NCBI RefSeq assembly: GCF_017352155.2
Contig: NZ_CP084319.1
Span: 186,001 to 250,000, forward strand
Direction of reading: 5' to 3'
DNA from: Haloterrigena alkaliphila
GTDB taxonomy: Archaea > Halobacteriota > Halobacteria > Halobacteriales > Natrialbaceae
Length of the DNA stretch: 64,000 nucleotides
Part shown: in pieces, positions 37,915 through 46,296 of the stretch
Position numbering within the stretch: the stretch's first letter is position 1
Layout: every line of letters begins with the position of its first letter
Notes under the pieces: model-generated
What the model saw: only the letters and a program-made list of their open reading frames with translations
What the model was told of the DNA's origin: nothing
Databases searched by the model: none
Program-made: the position numbers and the translations under genes

Positions 37915-38024
37915 GGGGATACCTTCGCTGCGGACGGACTACAGTCTTCCCCGAACCGACGCGGGCGTAGCGGGCTTGCCGTTGCTACCCCAACCACGAC
38001 CCTCCTCGAACTCGATCGTGCAGT

Positions 38025-38408
38025 ATGTCCTACACGCTTCGCACGCGGGCCGACGGCGAGTTCGACGACGTCGTCGAGAAAACGATCGACGCCCTCGAGG
38101 ACGAGGGGTTCGGCGTGCTCTGCGATATCGACGTCCGGGAAACGCTGAAAAAGAAACTCGACGAGGACTTCCGACAGTACAGAATCCTGGGGGCGTGCAA
38201 TCCGCAGTTGGCCCATCAGGGACTCGAGGACGATCTCGAACTCGGGACGTTGCTCCCGTGCAACGTCGTCGTCTACGACGATGACGACGGCGTCGTCGTC
38301 AGCGCGGTCGATCCGCAGCGTCTGATCGCCGTCGCCGAGAACGAGGACCTCGACCCGATCGGCGACGACGCGTCCGAGCGCTTCGAACGGGTTCTCGAGT
38401 CGCTGTAG
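38025..38408 (+). CDS. DUF302 domain protein
   Basis: A 127-aa protein of the DUF302 (TT1751-like) family. It shows YTLRTRADGEFDDVVEKTID, the conserved core RQYRILGACNPQLAHQGLED, and the lipid-like strand LGTLLPCNVVVYDDDDG. DUF302 proteins recur beside sulfur and thiosulfate metabolism genes in archaea and bacteria. Its position between thioredoxin and persulfide-dioxygenase genes fits that pattern. The molecular function is undefined. Confidence 0.92.
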   Translation: MSYTLRTRADGEFDDVVEKTIDALEDEGFGVLCDIDVRETLKKKLDEDFRQYRILGACNPQLAHQGLEDDLELGTLLPCNVVVYDDDDGVVVSAVDPQRLIAVAENEDLDPIGDDASERFERVLESL

Positions 38409-38506
38409 TCGGGTCCAAGAGCGGCCGTTCGAGGGTCGGTCTCGTCCCGTCTACGGTTCATCCCGACGCCGCGTTCGCTTATGGGACGGGGAGGTGTCCG
38501 TCGTGC

Positions 38507-38968
38507 ATGGTAGATTCGAACGACGACGAGTTCGACCCGACGGCGCCCGAACAGCGGGAGATCGGCCGCGAAATGGTCAACGAGAGTACGGGCCTCGGCT
38601 CCGTGATGGCCCACGCGTACCGGGGCGAACTCGGCCGGGTAGACATGTAGCGACAGCGCCTCGACCAGACGACGTGGGCGGTAACCGTGATGGCGGCGAT
38701 CCTGACGTGGGCGTTCTCGAGTCCCGACAATCCCCACTACATCCTGCTGATCGGCATCGTGATCGTCACGGTCTTCCTCGGCATCGAGGCGCGACGGTAC
38801 CGCGACTACGATGGCTTTCGGTCGCGCGTTCGGATTCTTCAGGAGAACCCGCTCGCGATCGCACTGTGGCCGCGAGAGCGCCGAGCGAAGGGAGACTTTC
38901 GCAAAGAGAACGGGGCAGGAGGCGGCTGGAAGGATTCCAATACAGAAGACGAGCCACGGAATCGATAA
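38507..38968 (+). pseudogene. DUF2270 membrane-protein gene with in-frame TAG and truncated 3' half
   Basis: The frame from ATG 38507 reads VDSNDDEFDPTAPEQREIGR, reaches TAG at 38648-38650 (after GELGRVDM), then continues in frame as RQRLDQTTWAVTVMAAILTW. The intact paralogue at 56915-57619 has a Trp-containing KFWRERLDQTT here, so TGG to TAG is the simplest explanation. After the two membrane helices the sequence ends at 38968, lacking the second pair of helices of the paralogue. It is both nonsense-mutated and 3'-truncated. Confidence 0.85.
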
Positions 38969-39005
38969 TCGACTGCAGGGGATCAATTCGAGCTCGCTGC
39001 GCGAA

Positions 39006-40154
39006 CTAGGCCGCGCAGTTGTTCGGCCCTAACTCGAGTTCCGTCGCCTCGGACTCGTCCTCGGGTGGCTCCGAACCCGTGTTGATCTCGATTACGCGCT
39101 CGTAGTTCGGTGGCTTGTCGGGCGCGTTGTCGACCAATCGGTCCACGAACTCGTCCTCGTCCAGTCCCAGCAGGCCGAGGCTGTCGCGGAGGTCACCCAG
39201 TCGAGCGCCGATCAGTTCGCCGGGCGAGCCGACCTCGTATCGGTTGTCCTCCGTGACCGAAACGTGGCCCGGAAGGATCCGCGTCTCATCCGGTAACTCG
39301 AGGATGGTCTCGTGGAGCGACTCGTAGAGCAGTTCGGCTCCTCGTGCCGCATCTTCGTCACCGAACTGCAGTTCCGTTCGCCCCACCGACTCGACGAACA
39401 GCGTGTCGCCAGTCAGCAACGCCTCGCCGTCGATCAGGTAGTTGACCATCTCGGACGTGTGCCCCGGCGTGTGGAGCACTTCGATCTCGATCTCGCCGAG
39501 TTCGATCGTCTCACCGTCGGCGAGGGGTTCGTAGTCGTACTCGACGCCCCGCTCGCTCGCGTGTTCTCCGAGGTGGTACGGTACGTCGAGTTCGTCCGCG
39601 AGCTTCGGTCCACCCGAGATGTGGTCGGCGTGGACGTGGGTATCGAGGACGCGCTCGATCGTCAGCCCGGCCTCCTCGGCGACGATCTTGAACTGGTCCG
39701 TCTGACGGGTCGCATCGACGACGACTGCCGATTCGGCGGATTTCGAGCCGACAATATAGCCGAGACAGCCCTTCGCCCGCCGCTGCAGTTGGATGATAAC
39801 GAGGTCGCCGTTTTCGGTCTCGACGGGGACGACCTCGTAGACCTTGCTCCAGTCCTCCATGCCGCCCTTTACCACGGACACGTCGTCGTAGTCGTGTTGC
39901 TCGAGTGCGAAACTGAACGGCGTCGAGGTGAGTCCCTTTCCACAGATCGCGACGATCGAATCGCCGTCTTTCGCCTCTTCGACATGCTCGAGGTCTGCGT
40001 CTGTGATCTCGTCATCTGGGCCGAACGGAACGTTTTCGGCGCCGTGAATCCGCCATCCCTCGTAACTGTCCTCGGGCCGTGTATCAACGAGCGTGAACGC
40101 CTCGTTCGAATCGATCATCTCCGCGAGTCGCTCAGGGGAAATCTGGTTTACCAT
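39006..40154 (-). CDS. Rhodanese-metallo-beta-lactamase fusion, persulfide-dioxygenase-like
   Basis: A 382-aa fusion. Residues ~1-100 are a rhodanese domain with active-site-loop cysteine in VAICGKGLTSTPFSFAL. Residues ~120-330 are a metallo-beta-lactamase fold of the ETHE1/glyoxalase-II type, with THVHADHISGG, HTPGHTSEMVNYL, LTGDTLFVESVGR and PGHVSV. This combination is typical of enzymes that move or oxidise sulfane sulfur (persulfide dioxygenases, CstB-like). Next to two YeeE/YedE sulfur transporters it suggests a sulfur-import and oxidation pathway. Start ATG 40154 is preferred to the GTG at 40163. Confidence 0.92.
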   Translation of the reverse strand: MVNQISPERLAEMIDSNEAFTLVDTRPEDSYEGWRIHGAENVPFGPDDEITDADLEHVEEAKDGDSIVAICGKGLTSTPFSFALEQHDYDDVSVVKGGMEDWSKVYEVVPVETENGDLVIIQLQRRAKGCLGYIVGSKSAESAVVVDATRQTDQFKIVAEEAGLTIERVLDTHVHADHISGGPKLADELDVPYHLGEHASERGVEYDYEPLADGETIELGEIEIEVLHTPGHTSEMVNYLIDGEALLTGDTLFVESVGRTELQFGDEDAARGAELLYESLHETILELPDETRILPGHVSVTEDNRYEVGSPGELIGARLGDLRDSLGLLGLDEDEFVDRLVDNAPDKPPNYERVIEINTGSEPPEDESEATELELGPNNCAA

Positions 40155-40480
40155 TGAATTCACCCTACAATACTATCTGGCGCGAGGCCACGGATAGTTC
40201 TCGTCCCTGCATAAGCGCCTACGACCCCCGATACGAGTACCGAGCAATCTGAGGGCAGACGGTTTCGGTTGGAGTTAGCTGCGATTCGCAGTACTCCCCT
40301 GCCGTCATCGGAGTTCGGACGAGTTCCGTCTCCTCGTCGTCGGTCGTCGAGTGATGACACCAGCAAGGAGGAAGTCCGGAAACGGCTTCGGCTGACCCTG
40401 TTCGGGGCGGTACCGACGGCCTCGTTATAACCCGACGATGGTTTTCTACTGAGGAGGTGCATCTTACCCCGGGACCGTCT
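40155..40480. other. Gap between persulfide-dioxygenase-like gene and transporter pair
   Basis: 326 bp with no supported gene; presumably the promoter of the gene starting at 40154 plus the 3' end of the transporter operon. No clear palindrome noticed. Confidence 0.5.
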
Positions 40481-40948
40481 TCAATCCCCAGTAGTCGCCG
40501 TCTCGCGACTCGCCGACTGTCGGTGTGCACGCCAGAGCCCCTGGACATAGGCACCGACGAACATCCCGACGACGGCCCAGAGGATCGGGTAATTGCCGAT
40601 TCCCAGACTCGCGTAGCCAGTACCGGGACAGACGCCCGAAAGCCCCCAACCAGCACCGAAGACGACGCCACCGACGACGACGTTCCTATCGAACCCCTTC
40701 TCACGGCCGGCGTAGCGCGTCCCCGTCAGCGGCGCCGTCTCGAGGACTCGCGTTCCCAACTGGATCGCGAGGCCCGTGACGAGGGCCGCACCGCCCATCA
40801 CGAAGAGCAGTCCGAAGTCCTCGAGCTGGAGGAAGTCCAGCACGATGTCGGGGCGGGCCATCCGACTGTACGCCAACCCGAACCCGTGCGAGAGTCCGCC
40901 GGCGACGACGAGGGCCATGAATAGCGGCCCGTGGTCGTCGTCACTCAT
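40481..40948 (-). CDS. YeeE/YedE-family half-transporter (DUF6691-like)
   Basis: A 155-aa membrane protein with four hydrophobic segments and the family's glycine/cysteine signature GAGWGLSGVCPGTGYASLG. YeeE/YedE (PF04143) proteins import thiosulfate, handing sulfur along conserved cysteines. In haloarchaea the transporter is often split into two half-length subunits. It starts by a 4-bp ATGA overlap with the stop of the partner at 40948-41433, so the two should be one heteromeric unit. Confidence 0.9.
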   Translation of the reverse strand: MSDDDHGPLFMALVVAGGLSHGFGLAYSRMARPDIVLDFLQLEDFGLLFVMGGAALVTGLAIQLGTRVLETAPLTGTRYAGREKGFDRNVVVGGVVFGAGWGLSGVCPGTGYASLGIGNYPILWAVVGMFVGAYVQGLWRAHRQSASRETATTGD

Positions 40949-41433
40949 CAGGGAGTCACCCCTAGCGAGGCGACGACGAGTGCCGTCGCGACGGCGACGC
41001 CGATGAACAGCGCCACGTTCACGATCGACGTTCGGGACAGCGACGCGATGCCGGAGACACCGTGGCCGGACGTACAGCCCTTCCCGATTCGGGTGCCGAT
41101 CCCGACGAGGATCCCCCCGCCGAGCAACCGCCACCACTGCACGTCGGTGACGAAGGCGCCGGCGGTGAACGCGAACTCGTAGACGGCCGCGCCGGCGACG
41201 ATACTGACCGCGAAGACGACCCGCCAGTCGCGTGACGTGACGTACTTCTCGCGCTGGAACCGCGGGAGGTCGGAGGCGTACGACAGCGTCGTCTCGAGAA
41301 ACGTGCTGTTCCCGGCGAGAATCCCCGTCCCTAGGTAGATGACGCTAATGCCGAGGCCGACGAACAGACCACCGATTAGGTAGTGATCGATTCCCCGGGG
41401 GAACAGGTTGACCGCTATCGAGAGAGCGGACAT
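40948..41433 (-). CDS. YeeE/YedE-family half-transporter
   Basis: A 161-aa membrane protein starting MSALSIAVNLFPRGIDHYLI. It has four hydrophobic helices and the signature GIGTRIGKGCTSGHGVSGIA, the first-half counterpart of the CPGTG motif in its partner. The paired motifs correspond to the two inverted halves of full-length thiosulfate transporters. The downstream partner overlaps by 4 bp, and the rhodanese/MBL gene lies further on. I use the ATG at 41433; longer frames extend into the upstream promoter. Confidence 0.9.
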   Translation of the reverse strand: MSALSIAVNLFPRGIDHYLIGGLFVGLGISVIYLGTGILAGNSTFLETTLSYASDLPRFQREKYVTSRDWRVVFAVSIVAGAAVYEFAFTAGAFVTDVQWWRLLGGGILVGIGTRIGKGCTSGHGVSGIASLSRTSIVNVALFIGVAVATALVVASLGVTP

Positions 41434-41647
41434 TATTGCGGGCGATATCACGATCACGGCCCACTCCCTCCCGAAAGCGTAACTCGATTGACGATGCGCG
41501 CGTTCGAGGTGATTCCGAGCGAACGGATATCGACGTGTTGCGAGCGATGGTTCCTGTCGAACTCGGTGAAACTGGATACTGGCACTGGGGAACCTAACAC
41601 GGTTGAGCGAAATAAGGACCGTACCTGAATTCCAATACAACACAATA

Positions 41648-42070
41648 TCATTGCCGGCTAACGGCCGCTTCTGTTCGAGAACGGGCTCGAGTGGCGTCCA
41701 GAGAGGACGGGCACGGGACGATCGGTCCATCGGGTAGGGGGTCGTCCGTCTCGTGCAGCCACGTCTCCGAGTCGTACTGCAGGCCGAACCACAGCGTCCG
41801 ATACGCGGTCACCTCGAACGTCGTCGACACCACGAAAAACGCCTCGTGATGGAGATAGTCGAGGTGGTCAGCGACGATCTCGTCGAGCGTGAGGCCGGTG
41901 GCGCGGGGTTTCGGCTCGACGGCATCTGCCTCGAGGCCATCGGCCAGTTCCGCCAGCAGCTGTTTCGCCCACTTGGAGTCGGTGCCTTCGCCATCGAACG
42001 GCGTTTCAGCTGTGATGTGGTGTTTGAGCTTCAGGTTCGCTACGCCCCAGTGAATGTAGTGGAGCGTGTA
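41648..42070 (-). pseudogene. C-terminal part of an unrecognised gene
   Basis: An open frame of about 140 codons with no internal ATG. It runs from a TAG near 42070 (YTLHYIHWGVANLKLKHH), through LTLDEIVADHLDYLHHEAFF and STTFEVTAYRTLWFGLQYDS, to TEAAVSRQ. Composition is clearly coding and haloarchaeal. The lack of a start and the stop just upstream point to a 5'-truncated gene; a GTG at 41833 could start only the last 61 residues. No family recognised. Confidence 0.5.
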
Positions 42071-42164
42071 CTAGCCACCGGTACGTTCGTACGCGACAAG
42101 TCTTAACCAACAGTCTTGGGAATTTACATTCTGCGTTGGTTAAGATACTACTCAGCCGATTATC

Positions 42165-42629
42165 CTACTCGGGATCTGGTCCGTGACAAGGAGACTGACA
42201 TACTTGGCAATTCCACATCGGCTGGCCCGACCACTCGTCATTTGGGACAGTCTCGAGCTCTTGGAACTGATGCTCAGTCATTCGACCACACTTGCGACAT
42301 TCAAGACGTGTTTTCGAGGGAGCACTGGGTTGACGATCCTCTAAGTGCTCGTCATCGACGGATCGCTGAAGTGCAATTGCTGGCACCAACCAGACGTCGT
42401 TCTCCGCGCTCTCCAGTAGGGCTGTAAGCCGACCTTCGACGCAAATGTCGTACCCACCCTCGTCGTAGAGGAACGTCGTGTGCGCCCCTTCATTCCGCAA
42501 ATGCGTCGAATCTGTCTGTCCCGTCCGCTCACGAGCGGCGGTGAGTAGCTGTTCACCGCTTTCGGAGGTAGCTCGAACTGCTTCGGGCAGCGAGGGCCAC
42601 TTGTCGGCCAGCTGTGCAGCGGGCTCTAC
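42165..42629 (-). pseudogene. Zinc-ribbon plasmid protein, 3' part, separated by IS200/IS605
   Basis: 155 codons that continue the frame of 44610-45029 once the mobile element is removed (join reads IYDLD-VEPAAQLADKW). The visible part has a conserved THLRNEGAHTTFLYDEGGYD and VWLVPAIALQRS block and a C-terminal second zinc ribbon (CRKC, CQVCQSPC). The FLY(D/N)E...VWLVPA core is also found in the gene at 55239-55730. Related haloarchaeal proteins are, as I recall, labelled biosurfactant protein 1, a name with little support. Confidence 0.7.
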
Positions 42630-42648
42630 AGGCTGAGCAGGCCGAGTG

Positions 42649-42669
42649 CCTCGGGGCTTGACCCCGAGG
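42649..42669. repeat. Left-end hairpin of the IS200/IS605 element
   Basis: A 21-bp palindrome with arms CCTCGGGG and CCCCGAGG around CTTGA. An identical copy is at 44581-44601 and another inside the solo scar at 55105-55125. It is the subterminal hairpin recognised by the Y1 transposase TnpA. Confidence 0.85.
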
Positions 42670-42688
42670 GTGAAGGCCGTACGCTCCG

Positions 42689-43086
42689 CTAAACGTGTTC
42701 CGTGCGCTCGATATACTGCTCAATCGTGTCTGTCGAAACGTCGCCTGCCGTCCCAACGTAGTACGATTCCTCCCAGAATCCACCACCCCACAGATACTCC
42801 TCCAAGAACGGTTCATGCTGTTCCCACATCTCCCGCGCTGTGATACTCTTGACTGTCCGCACAATCTCGCTCGGCGCGTACTTCGGGTGGGCTGATAGGA
42901 ACAGGTGTACGTGGTCGGGCGAAATGTGGAGCGACAGTATCTCGTAGCCGTACTCGTTGCATACATCGCGGAAACTCGCTTCTAGCGAGTCTTGATTGGT
43001 TCGAGGATGGCGTGGCGGTACTTCGGACACCACACGAAGTGGTAGTTGACGTTGTACACCGTGTGGTTCGACCGCTTCTCGCCCAT
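42689..43086 (-). pseudogene. tnpA: IS200-type Y1 transposase TnpA, frameshifted
   Basis: The N-terminal frame starts at ATG 43086 (MGEKRSNHTVYNVNYHFVWC) and runs to EPIKTR, then hits TAG. The rest of the protein (LEASFRDVCNEYGYEILSL) is in the next frame. One missing base near 42990 explains it, and the total of 398 bp is one short of 133 codons. The HUH motif (PDHVHLF) and the catalytic Tyr (TIEQYIERT) are preserved in the second frame. Unless rescued, the element cannot move itself. Confidence 0.88.
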
Positions 43087-43114
43087 ATCGAACCCACTCC
43101 ACCAACACAGTTAA

Positions 43115-43133
43115 GTATATCCGAAGGATATAC
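43115..43133. promoter_or_regulatory. Perfect palindrome between tnpA and DUF2080
   Basis: Arms GTATATCC and GGATATAC around GAA lie between the divergent starts at 43086 and 43140. This is a likely operator and promoter for both, and the DUF2080 AbrB-like protein is the natural candidate repressor. Confidence 0.6.
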
Positions 43134-43139
43134 ACAGGT

Positions 43140-43295
43140 ATGGTGAATCGCTTTGAAATCGACGGCGAGGAAGTTCTCGACGGTGAGGTCAAACCGTTCG
43201 GGAACAGTGCCCACGTTACCGTCCCCAAACGCTGGCGTGGTGCGGACGTGAAGGTCGTCCGAACCTCAGAACCCACCGAACAAGACGAAGAATGA
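43140..43295 (+). CDS. DUF2080-type transposon-associated microprotein
   Basis: A 51-aa AbrB/SpoVT-like protein, MVNRFEIDGEEVLDGEVKPF then GNSAHVTVPKRWRGADVKVV, closely similar to the one at 27428. Its TGA overlaps the tnpB ATG by 4 bp, which suggests translational coupling. A perfect palindrome lies just upstream (43115-43133). It probably represses the element's divergent promoters. Confidence 0.8.
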   Translation: MVNRFEIDGEEVLDGEVKPFGNSAHVTVPKRWRGADVKVVRTSEPTEQDEE

Positions 43296-44569
43296 CCGAC
43301 GCACAGGCTCTCGTCAAGACGCTGGACTTCCAACTCGACATCCAGAGTGACAACGAGAGCCTACTGTACGACGCCACGCTCGAAGCCCGCTCGGTGTACA
43401 ACGAAACCATTCGACTCGCCAAGCAAGGCGTGGACTGGGACGCGATTCCCGACCGCGTGGCCGACGACGCCAACCTCGTGAAGAACACGACTCAGCGCGT
43501 CGTCGCCAAGGCTCTCGGCGCGATGGAGAACTACTACGAGTACGACGACTTTGGTCAGCCGAGTCACACCAAGGACGGTGCGTACCCGCTCCGAGCCAAC
43601 TACGAGGAGGGCTACAACCTGTCGCTCACCGACGACGGTAACGTGGCGTTCCGTATCAGCGCGAAACCCTACAAGCACGCCAAGGGCGTCCTCGACGGGA
43701 GTGACGCCCACCTCGACATTCTCAAGACTGCGCTCACGAGCGACGAGTGGAAGATTGGGACGGCGGAAGCCCTGTTCCACGACGAGAACGCCGAGTTGCA
43801 CGTCAACGTCACCAACACCGAGCAATCTGTTCGAGACAAGCAGCACTCACGGACGGTTGTCGGCGTGGACGTGAACGAGGACAACGTGGCCCTCACCGCA
43901 CTCTCTGAGGATGACGTTGAGGACTCGTTGGTCATCGACTTCCCCGAAATCAAGTTCGAGCGCCACCGCTATTTCACGATGCGGAAGCGCGTCCAGAACG
44001 CGGGAAAAGACAGCATACACGACACGCTCGAAGGGCGTGAGGAACGGTTTGTCCGTGACCGACTCCACAACGTGTCTCGGCACATCGTAGAGTGGAGCCA
44101 GCAGTTCGAGAGGCCGTGCATCGTCTTTGAAGACCTCAAAGAGATGCGCGACAGTATCGACTACGGCACGCGGATGAACCGACGCTTGCACCACCTCCCC
44201 TTCCGCGCCCTACAGTTCTATACGTCGTACAAGGCGGCGTTCGAGGGGATTCCGACTGGATGGATTGACCCGTACAAGACGAGTCAACGGTGTCCGATGT
44301 ACGGGCATGCCGAGCGAGCGAACCGCAACAAGAAGCGGTTCAAGTGTCGGTCGTGTTCCCACCAAGACCACAGCGACCGTGGTGCAAGCGTCAATATCGC
44401 CGTGAAAGGCATCAAGAAGCATCAGGTCTGGAATGTGCCTGCTCTCAACAGACTTCCCGTTGTTCGGAAGGTGCGACGGCAGGCATCGGGGGCCGTGGAC
44501 GCCCCGACCGTGACCCACGACACCGTTCGAGGTTATCAGACCGATGGTATCGTGGGAGTGTCCGACTAA
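43292..44569 (+). CDS. tnpB: TnpB with an altered zinc finger
   Basis: A 425-aa TnpB. RuvC residues appear intact: Asp in VVGVDVNEDNVALTAL, Glu in CIVFEDLKEMRDS and Asp in HSDRGASVNIAVKG. The zinc finger, however, reads CPMYGH...CRSC: the second cysteine of the first knuckle, CPxCGH in relatives as I know them, is Tyr. This may weaken metal binding. It is coupled to the DUF2080 gene and the right-end hairpin follows directly. With tnpA broken too, the element looks to be decaying. Confidence 0.88.
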   Translation: MTDAQALVKTLDFQLDIQSDNESLLYDATLEARSVYNETIRLAKQGVDWDAIPDRVADDANLVKNTTQRVVAKALGAMENYYEYDDFGQPSHTKDGAYPLRANYEEGYNLSLTDDGNVAFRISAKPYKHAKGVLDGSDAHLDILKTALTSDEWKIGTAEALFHDENAELHVNVTNTEQSVRDKQHSRTVVGVDVNEDNVALTALSEDDVEDSLVIDFPEIKFERHRYFTMRKRVQNAGKDSIHDTLEGREERFVRDRLHNVSRHIVEWSQQFERPCIVFEDLKEMRDSIDYGTRMNRRLHHLPFRALQFYTSYKAAFEGIPTGWIDPYKTSQRCPMYGHAERANRNKKRFKCRSCSHQDHSDRGASVNIAVKGIKKHQVWNVPALNRLPVVRKVRRQASGAVDAPTVTHDTVRGYQTDGIVGVSD

Positions 44570-44580
44570 ACCACGGGAAG

Positions 44581-44601
44581 CCTCGGGGCTTGACCCCGAG
44601 G
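44581..44601. repeat. Right-end hairpin of the IS200/IS605 element
   Basis: The same 21-bp palindrome as 42649-42669, 11 bp after the tnpB stop. It belongs to the right end, which also forms the 3' end of the guide RNA in TnpB systems. Confidence 0.85.
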
Positions 44602-44609
44602 CGGTTCAC

Positions 44610-45029
44610 ATCGAGGTCGTAGATCAGTTGGCAGTTGTCGACCGCTGGGTCCCTGTCAGCCTTCGTGAGTAGCGTGGCCGCAGCAGCACCCTTCGCGACG
44701 GCGGTATAGAACGTCGACGCCTCGACGAGCAGATGGACGATATGGAGTAGTATCCACTCAGTATCTGGTGTGGGACTCTCGTCGCTGGTTCCATCAAGAT
44801 GGTTCGTGAGGCAGAACCGGCACTTCGTCTGAGAGGTCGGAATCGATGCCCCACAGGATCGACACTTGTTTTCAGACTCGGTCTGCTGGTCAGGATATCC
44901 TGTACTGGTTGATGCAACACGCTGCCGGCGGGCCTCCCAATCCCCACATCCGCTCAGCTTATCGTCTGGCATGTGGGTCGCCTCGCCGGTCGGCCGCAGC
45001 TCCTCAAAGTCAGAATCTCGGTTGTACAT
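44610..45029 (-). pseudogene. Zinc-ribbon plasmid protein, 5' part, interrupted by IS200/IS605
   Basis: 140 codons from ATG 45029. A charged N-terminus is followed by a zinc ribbon CRSC...CRFC (KCRSCGASIPTSQTKCRFCL) and a segment WILLHIVHLLVEASTFYTAV. It stops being native at D140, where the mobile element begins, and resumes at 42629 in the same frame. Reading on into the element would add about 55 foreign residues. The start overlaps the stop of the small frame at 45010-45165. Confidence 0.75.
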
Positions 45030-45165
45030 CGATTGGCTCGTAGGTTCTGCCGGGATGGTATTTCAACGTCAGGGTGACCGTGCTCGCGACTTCTTCTTGA
45101 ATTACGCGAAGACACCTCGTAACGCTCTCCAATACATCACTAGGTGTATGATGCGCTACGACCAT
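45010..45165 (-). CDS. Small hypothetical protein (51 aa)
   Basis: MVVAHHTPSDVLESVTRCLR and VTLTLKYHPGRTYEPIDVQP read like a small alpha/beta protein. The stop lies inside the first codons of the zinc-ribbon gene at 45029 (20-bp overlap), the layout of a two-gene operon. No family recognised. Confidence 0.45.
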   Translation of the reverse strand: MVVAHHTPSDVLESVTRCLRVIQEEVASTVTLTLKYHPGRTYEPIDVQPRF

Positions 45166-45274
45166 TGATGTCGCCGCCCTCACTGACGCGGTGCCCCTCA
45201 ATATCGGCGAGTCCAAGTATCGCTCGTCGCGGACCAGTCATGACGCGCTCCGAACGTCGTCGACGCCGCGTGAG

Positions 45275-46096
45275 CTACTCGCAGGACTGTTCGCCTACCT
45301 TTTCTCGGAGCTCGGCCGCTGCCCGCTCGAAGTGCTCCGCGAGGAATGGCGTTCCCGACGTCGCTCGCTCATCGAGGAATGCGACGGCGTCTGTGACCGT
45401 GTCGGCGTCGCGTTCCGTGGCCACGACACAGTCGACGTACCCGTCGAGTGCCCGTCTGAACGCACTCGAGAAGTGGTCGTATGCGCCGTCGACGCGCTCC
45501 ATGTTGTCGTCAAGCGACTCGATAAGTCCCCGGTAGACGATCATCGCTGATCTGTACTGCCCCTGCTTGCGGTACTCGTTCGCGAGATCGAACCACTGCG
45601 TGAAGTCGATCGGCTCGAAAACGATGTCGTACTCAGGGTTCGTCTCCTCAAACCGCCGATCGATCGAGGTGCGAAGTTCGTTGACCGACCGCCTCGTTGA
45701 CCCACCGGCATGGGCGTGAAACCGATCGCGGAGGTCCGCATCGGTCACGAGTTCTTCACGCAGGAACGCGCGGAGCTCGTCGGCGTCGGCACCGTTGAGT
45801 GCAGCGTCGAGTCGATCGCCTTCGTCTGGGGGGCGGTCGTCAACACACCGAAGCAACACGGCGACGACGTGCTTGCACGTTCCCGGCCCGTCGTACGGAC
45901 AGTCGCACCACGGGGCAAACCCGTCGGCGGCGAGGTCAACACGGACATCATACTGACGGCTGCCGCTCACGACGGCGGTTACGGTGGCGTCGACGCGGTG
46001 AATTTCATGGACACGGCCCTCAGCAAGGTATCGTTCGCCGCGCTCGAAGACCGCGTCCGTGCAGACATCCCGAACCATGTTTTCGGTTACGTCCAT
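45275..46096 (-). CDS. SWIM zinc-finger protein
   Basis: A 273-aa protein whose N-terminal ~80 residues carry a complete SWIM motif CxCx(n)CxH (WCDCPYDGPGTCKHVVAVLL). It is preceded by a strand-rich region (YDVRVDLAADGFAP) seen in SWIM proteins linked to Swi2/Snf2 helicases and recombination factors. The C-terminal two-thirds are helical, TPR-like (EYRKQGQYRSAMIVYRGLIE). It probably binds DNA or protein partners. No helicase neighbour is present. Confidence 0.88.
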   Translation of the reverse strand: MDVTENMVRDVCTDAVFERGERYLAEGRVHEIHRVDATVTAVVSGSRQYDVRVDLAADGFAPWCDCPYDGPGTCKHVVAVLLRCVDDRPPDEGDRLDAALNGADADELRAFLREELVTDADLRDRFHAHAGGSTRRSVNELRTSIDRRFEETNPEYDIVFEPIDFTQWFDLANEYRKQGQYRSAMIVYRGLIESLDDNMERVDGAYDHFSSAFRRALDGYVDCVVATERDADTVTDAVAFLDERATSGTPFLAEHFERAAAELREKVGEQSCE

Positions 46097-46296
46097 GTGC
46101 GTGGACGGTGTTCCAGCGCGAGCGGGAAAAACCGATACGTCGATCTCGCTTTCGCTCCAGATCGGAACGTTCTCACTCTGAGAGAAGTCGCGATACTGTT
46201 GCAGTGCCGCATCAACACCACTACGGGCGCGACGGGATACCGCTACGGCCGTGTCTCAATGGTGAGATCCCTTCTAGACTTTCGCGGTAGTCATCC

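Larger units (their letters stand above)
42630..44609 (+). mobile_element. IS200/IS605-family element with tnpA, DUF2080 and tnpB
   Basis: About 1980 bp. Divergent tnpA (frameshifted) and DUF2080-tnpB lie between two identical 21-bp hairpin sequences in direct orientation, at 42649-42669 and 44581-44601. The left flank is TCTAC, the expected kind of target for this family, and there is no target duplication. Removing 42630-44609 exactly rejoins the host gene in frame. Confidence 0.9.

Noticed and set aside
40219-40704. 161-codon minus-strand frame
   Set aside because: Overlaps the YeeE/YedE half-transporter in another frame; Arg/Ser-rich shadow.
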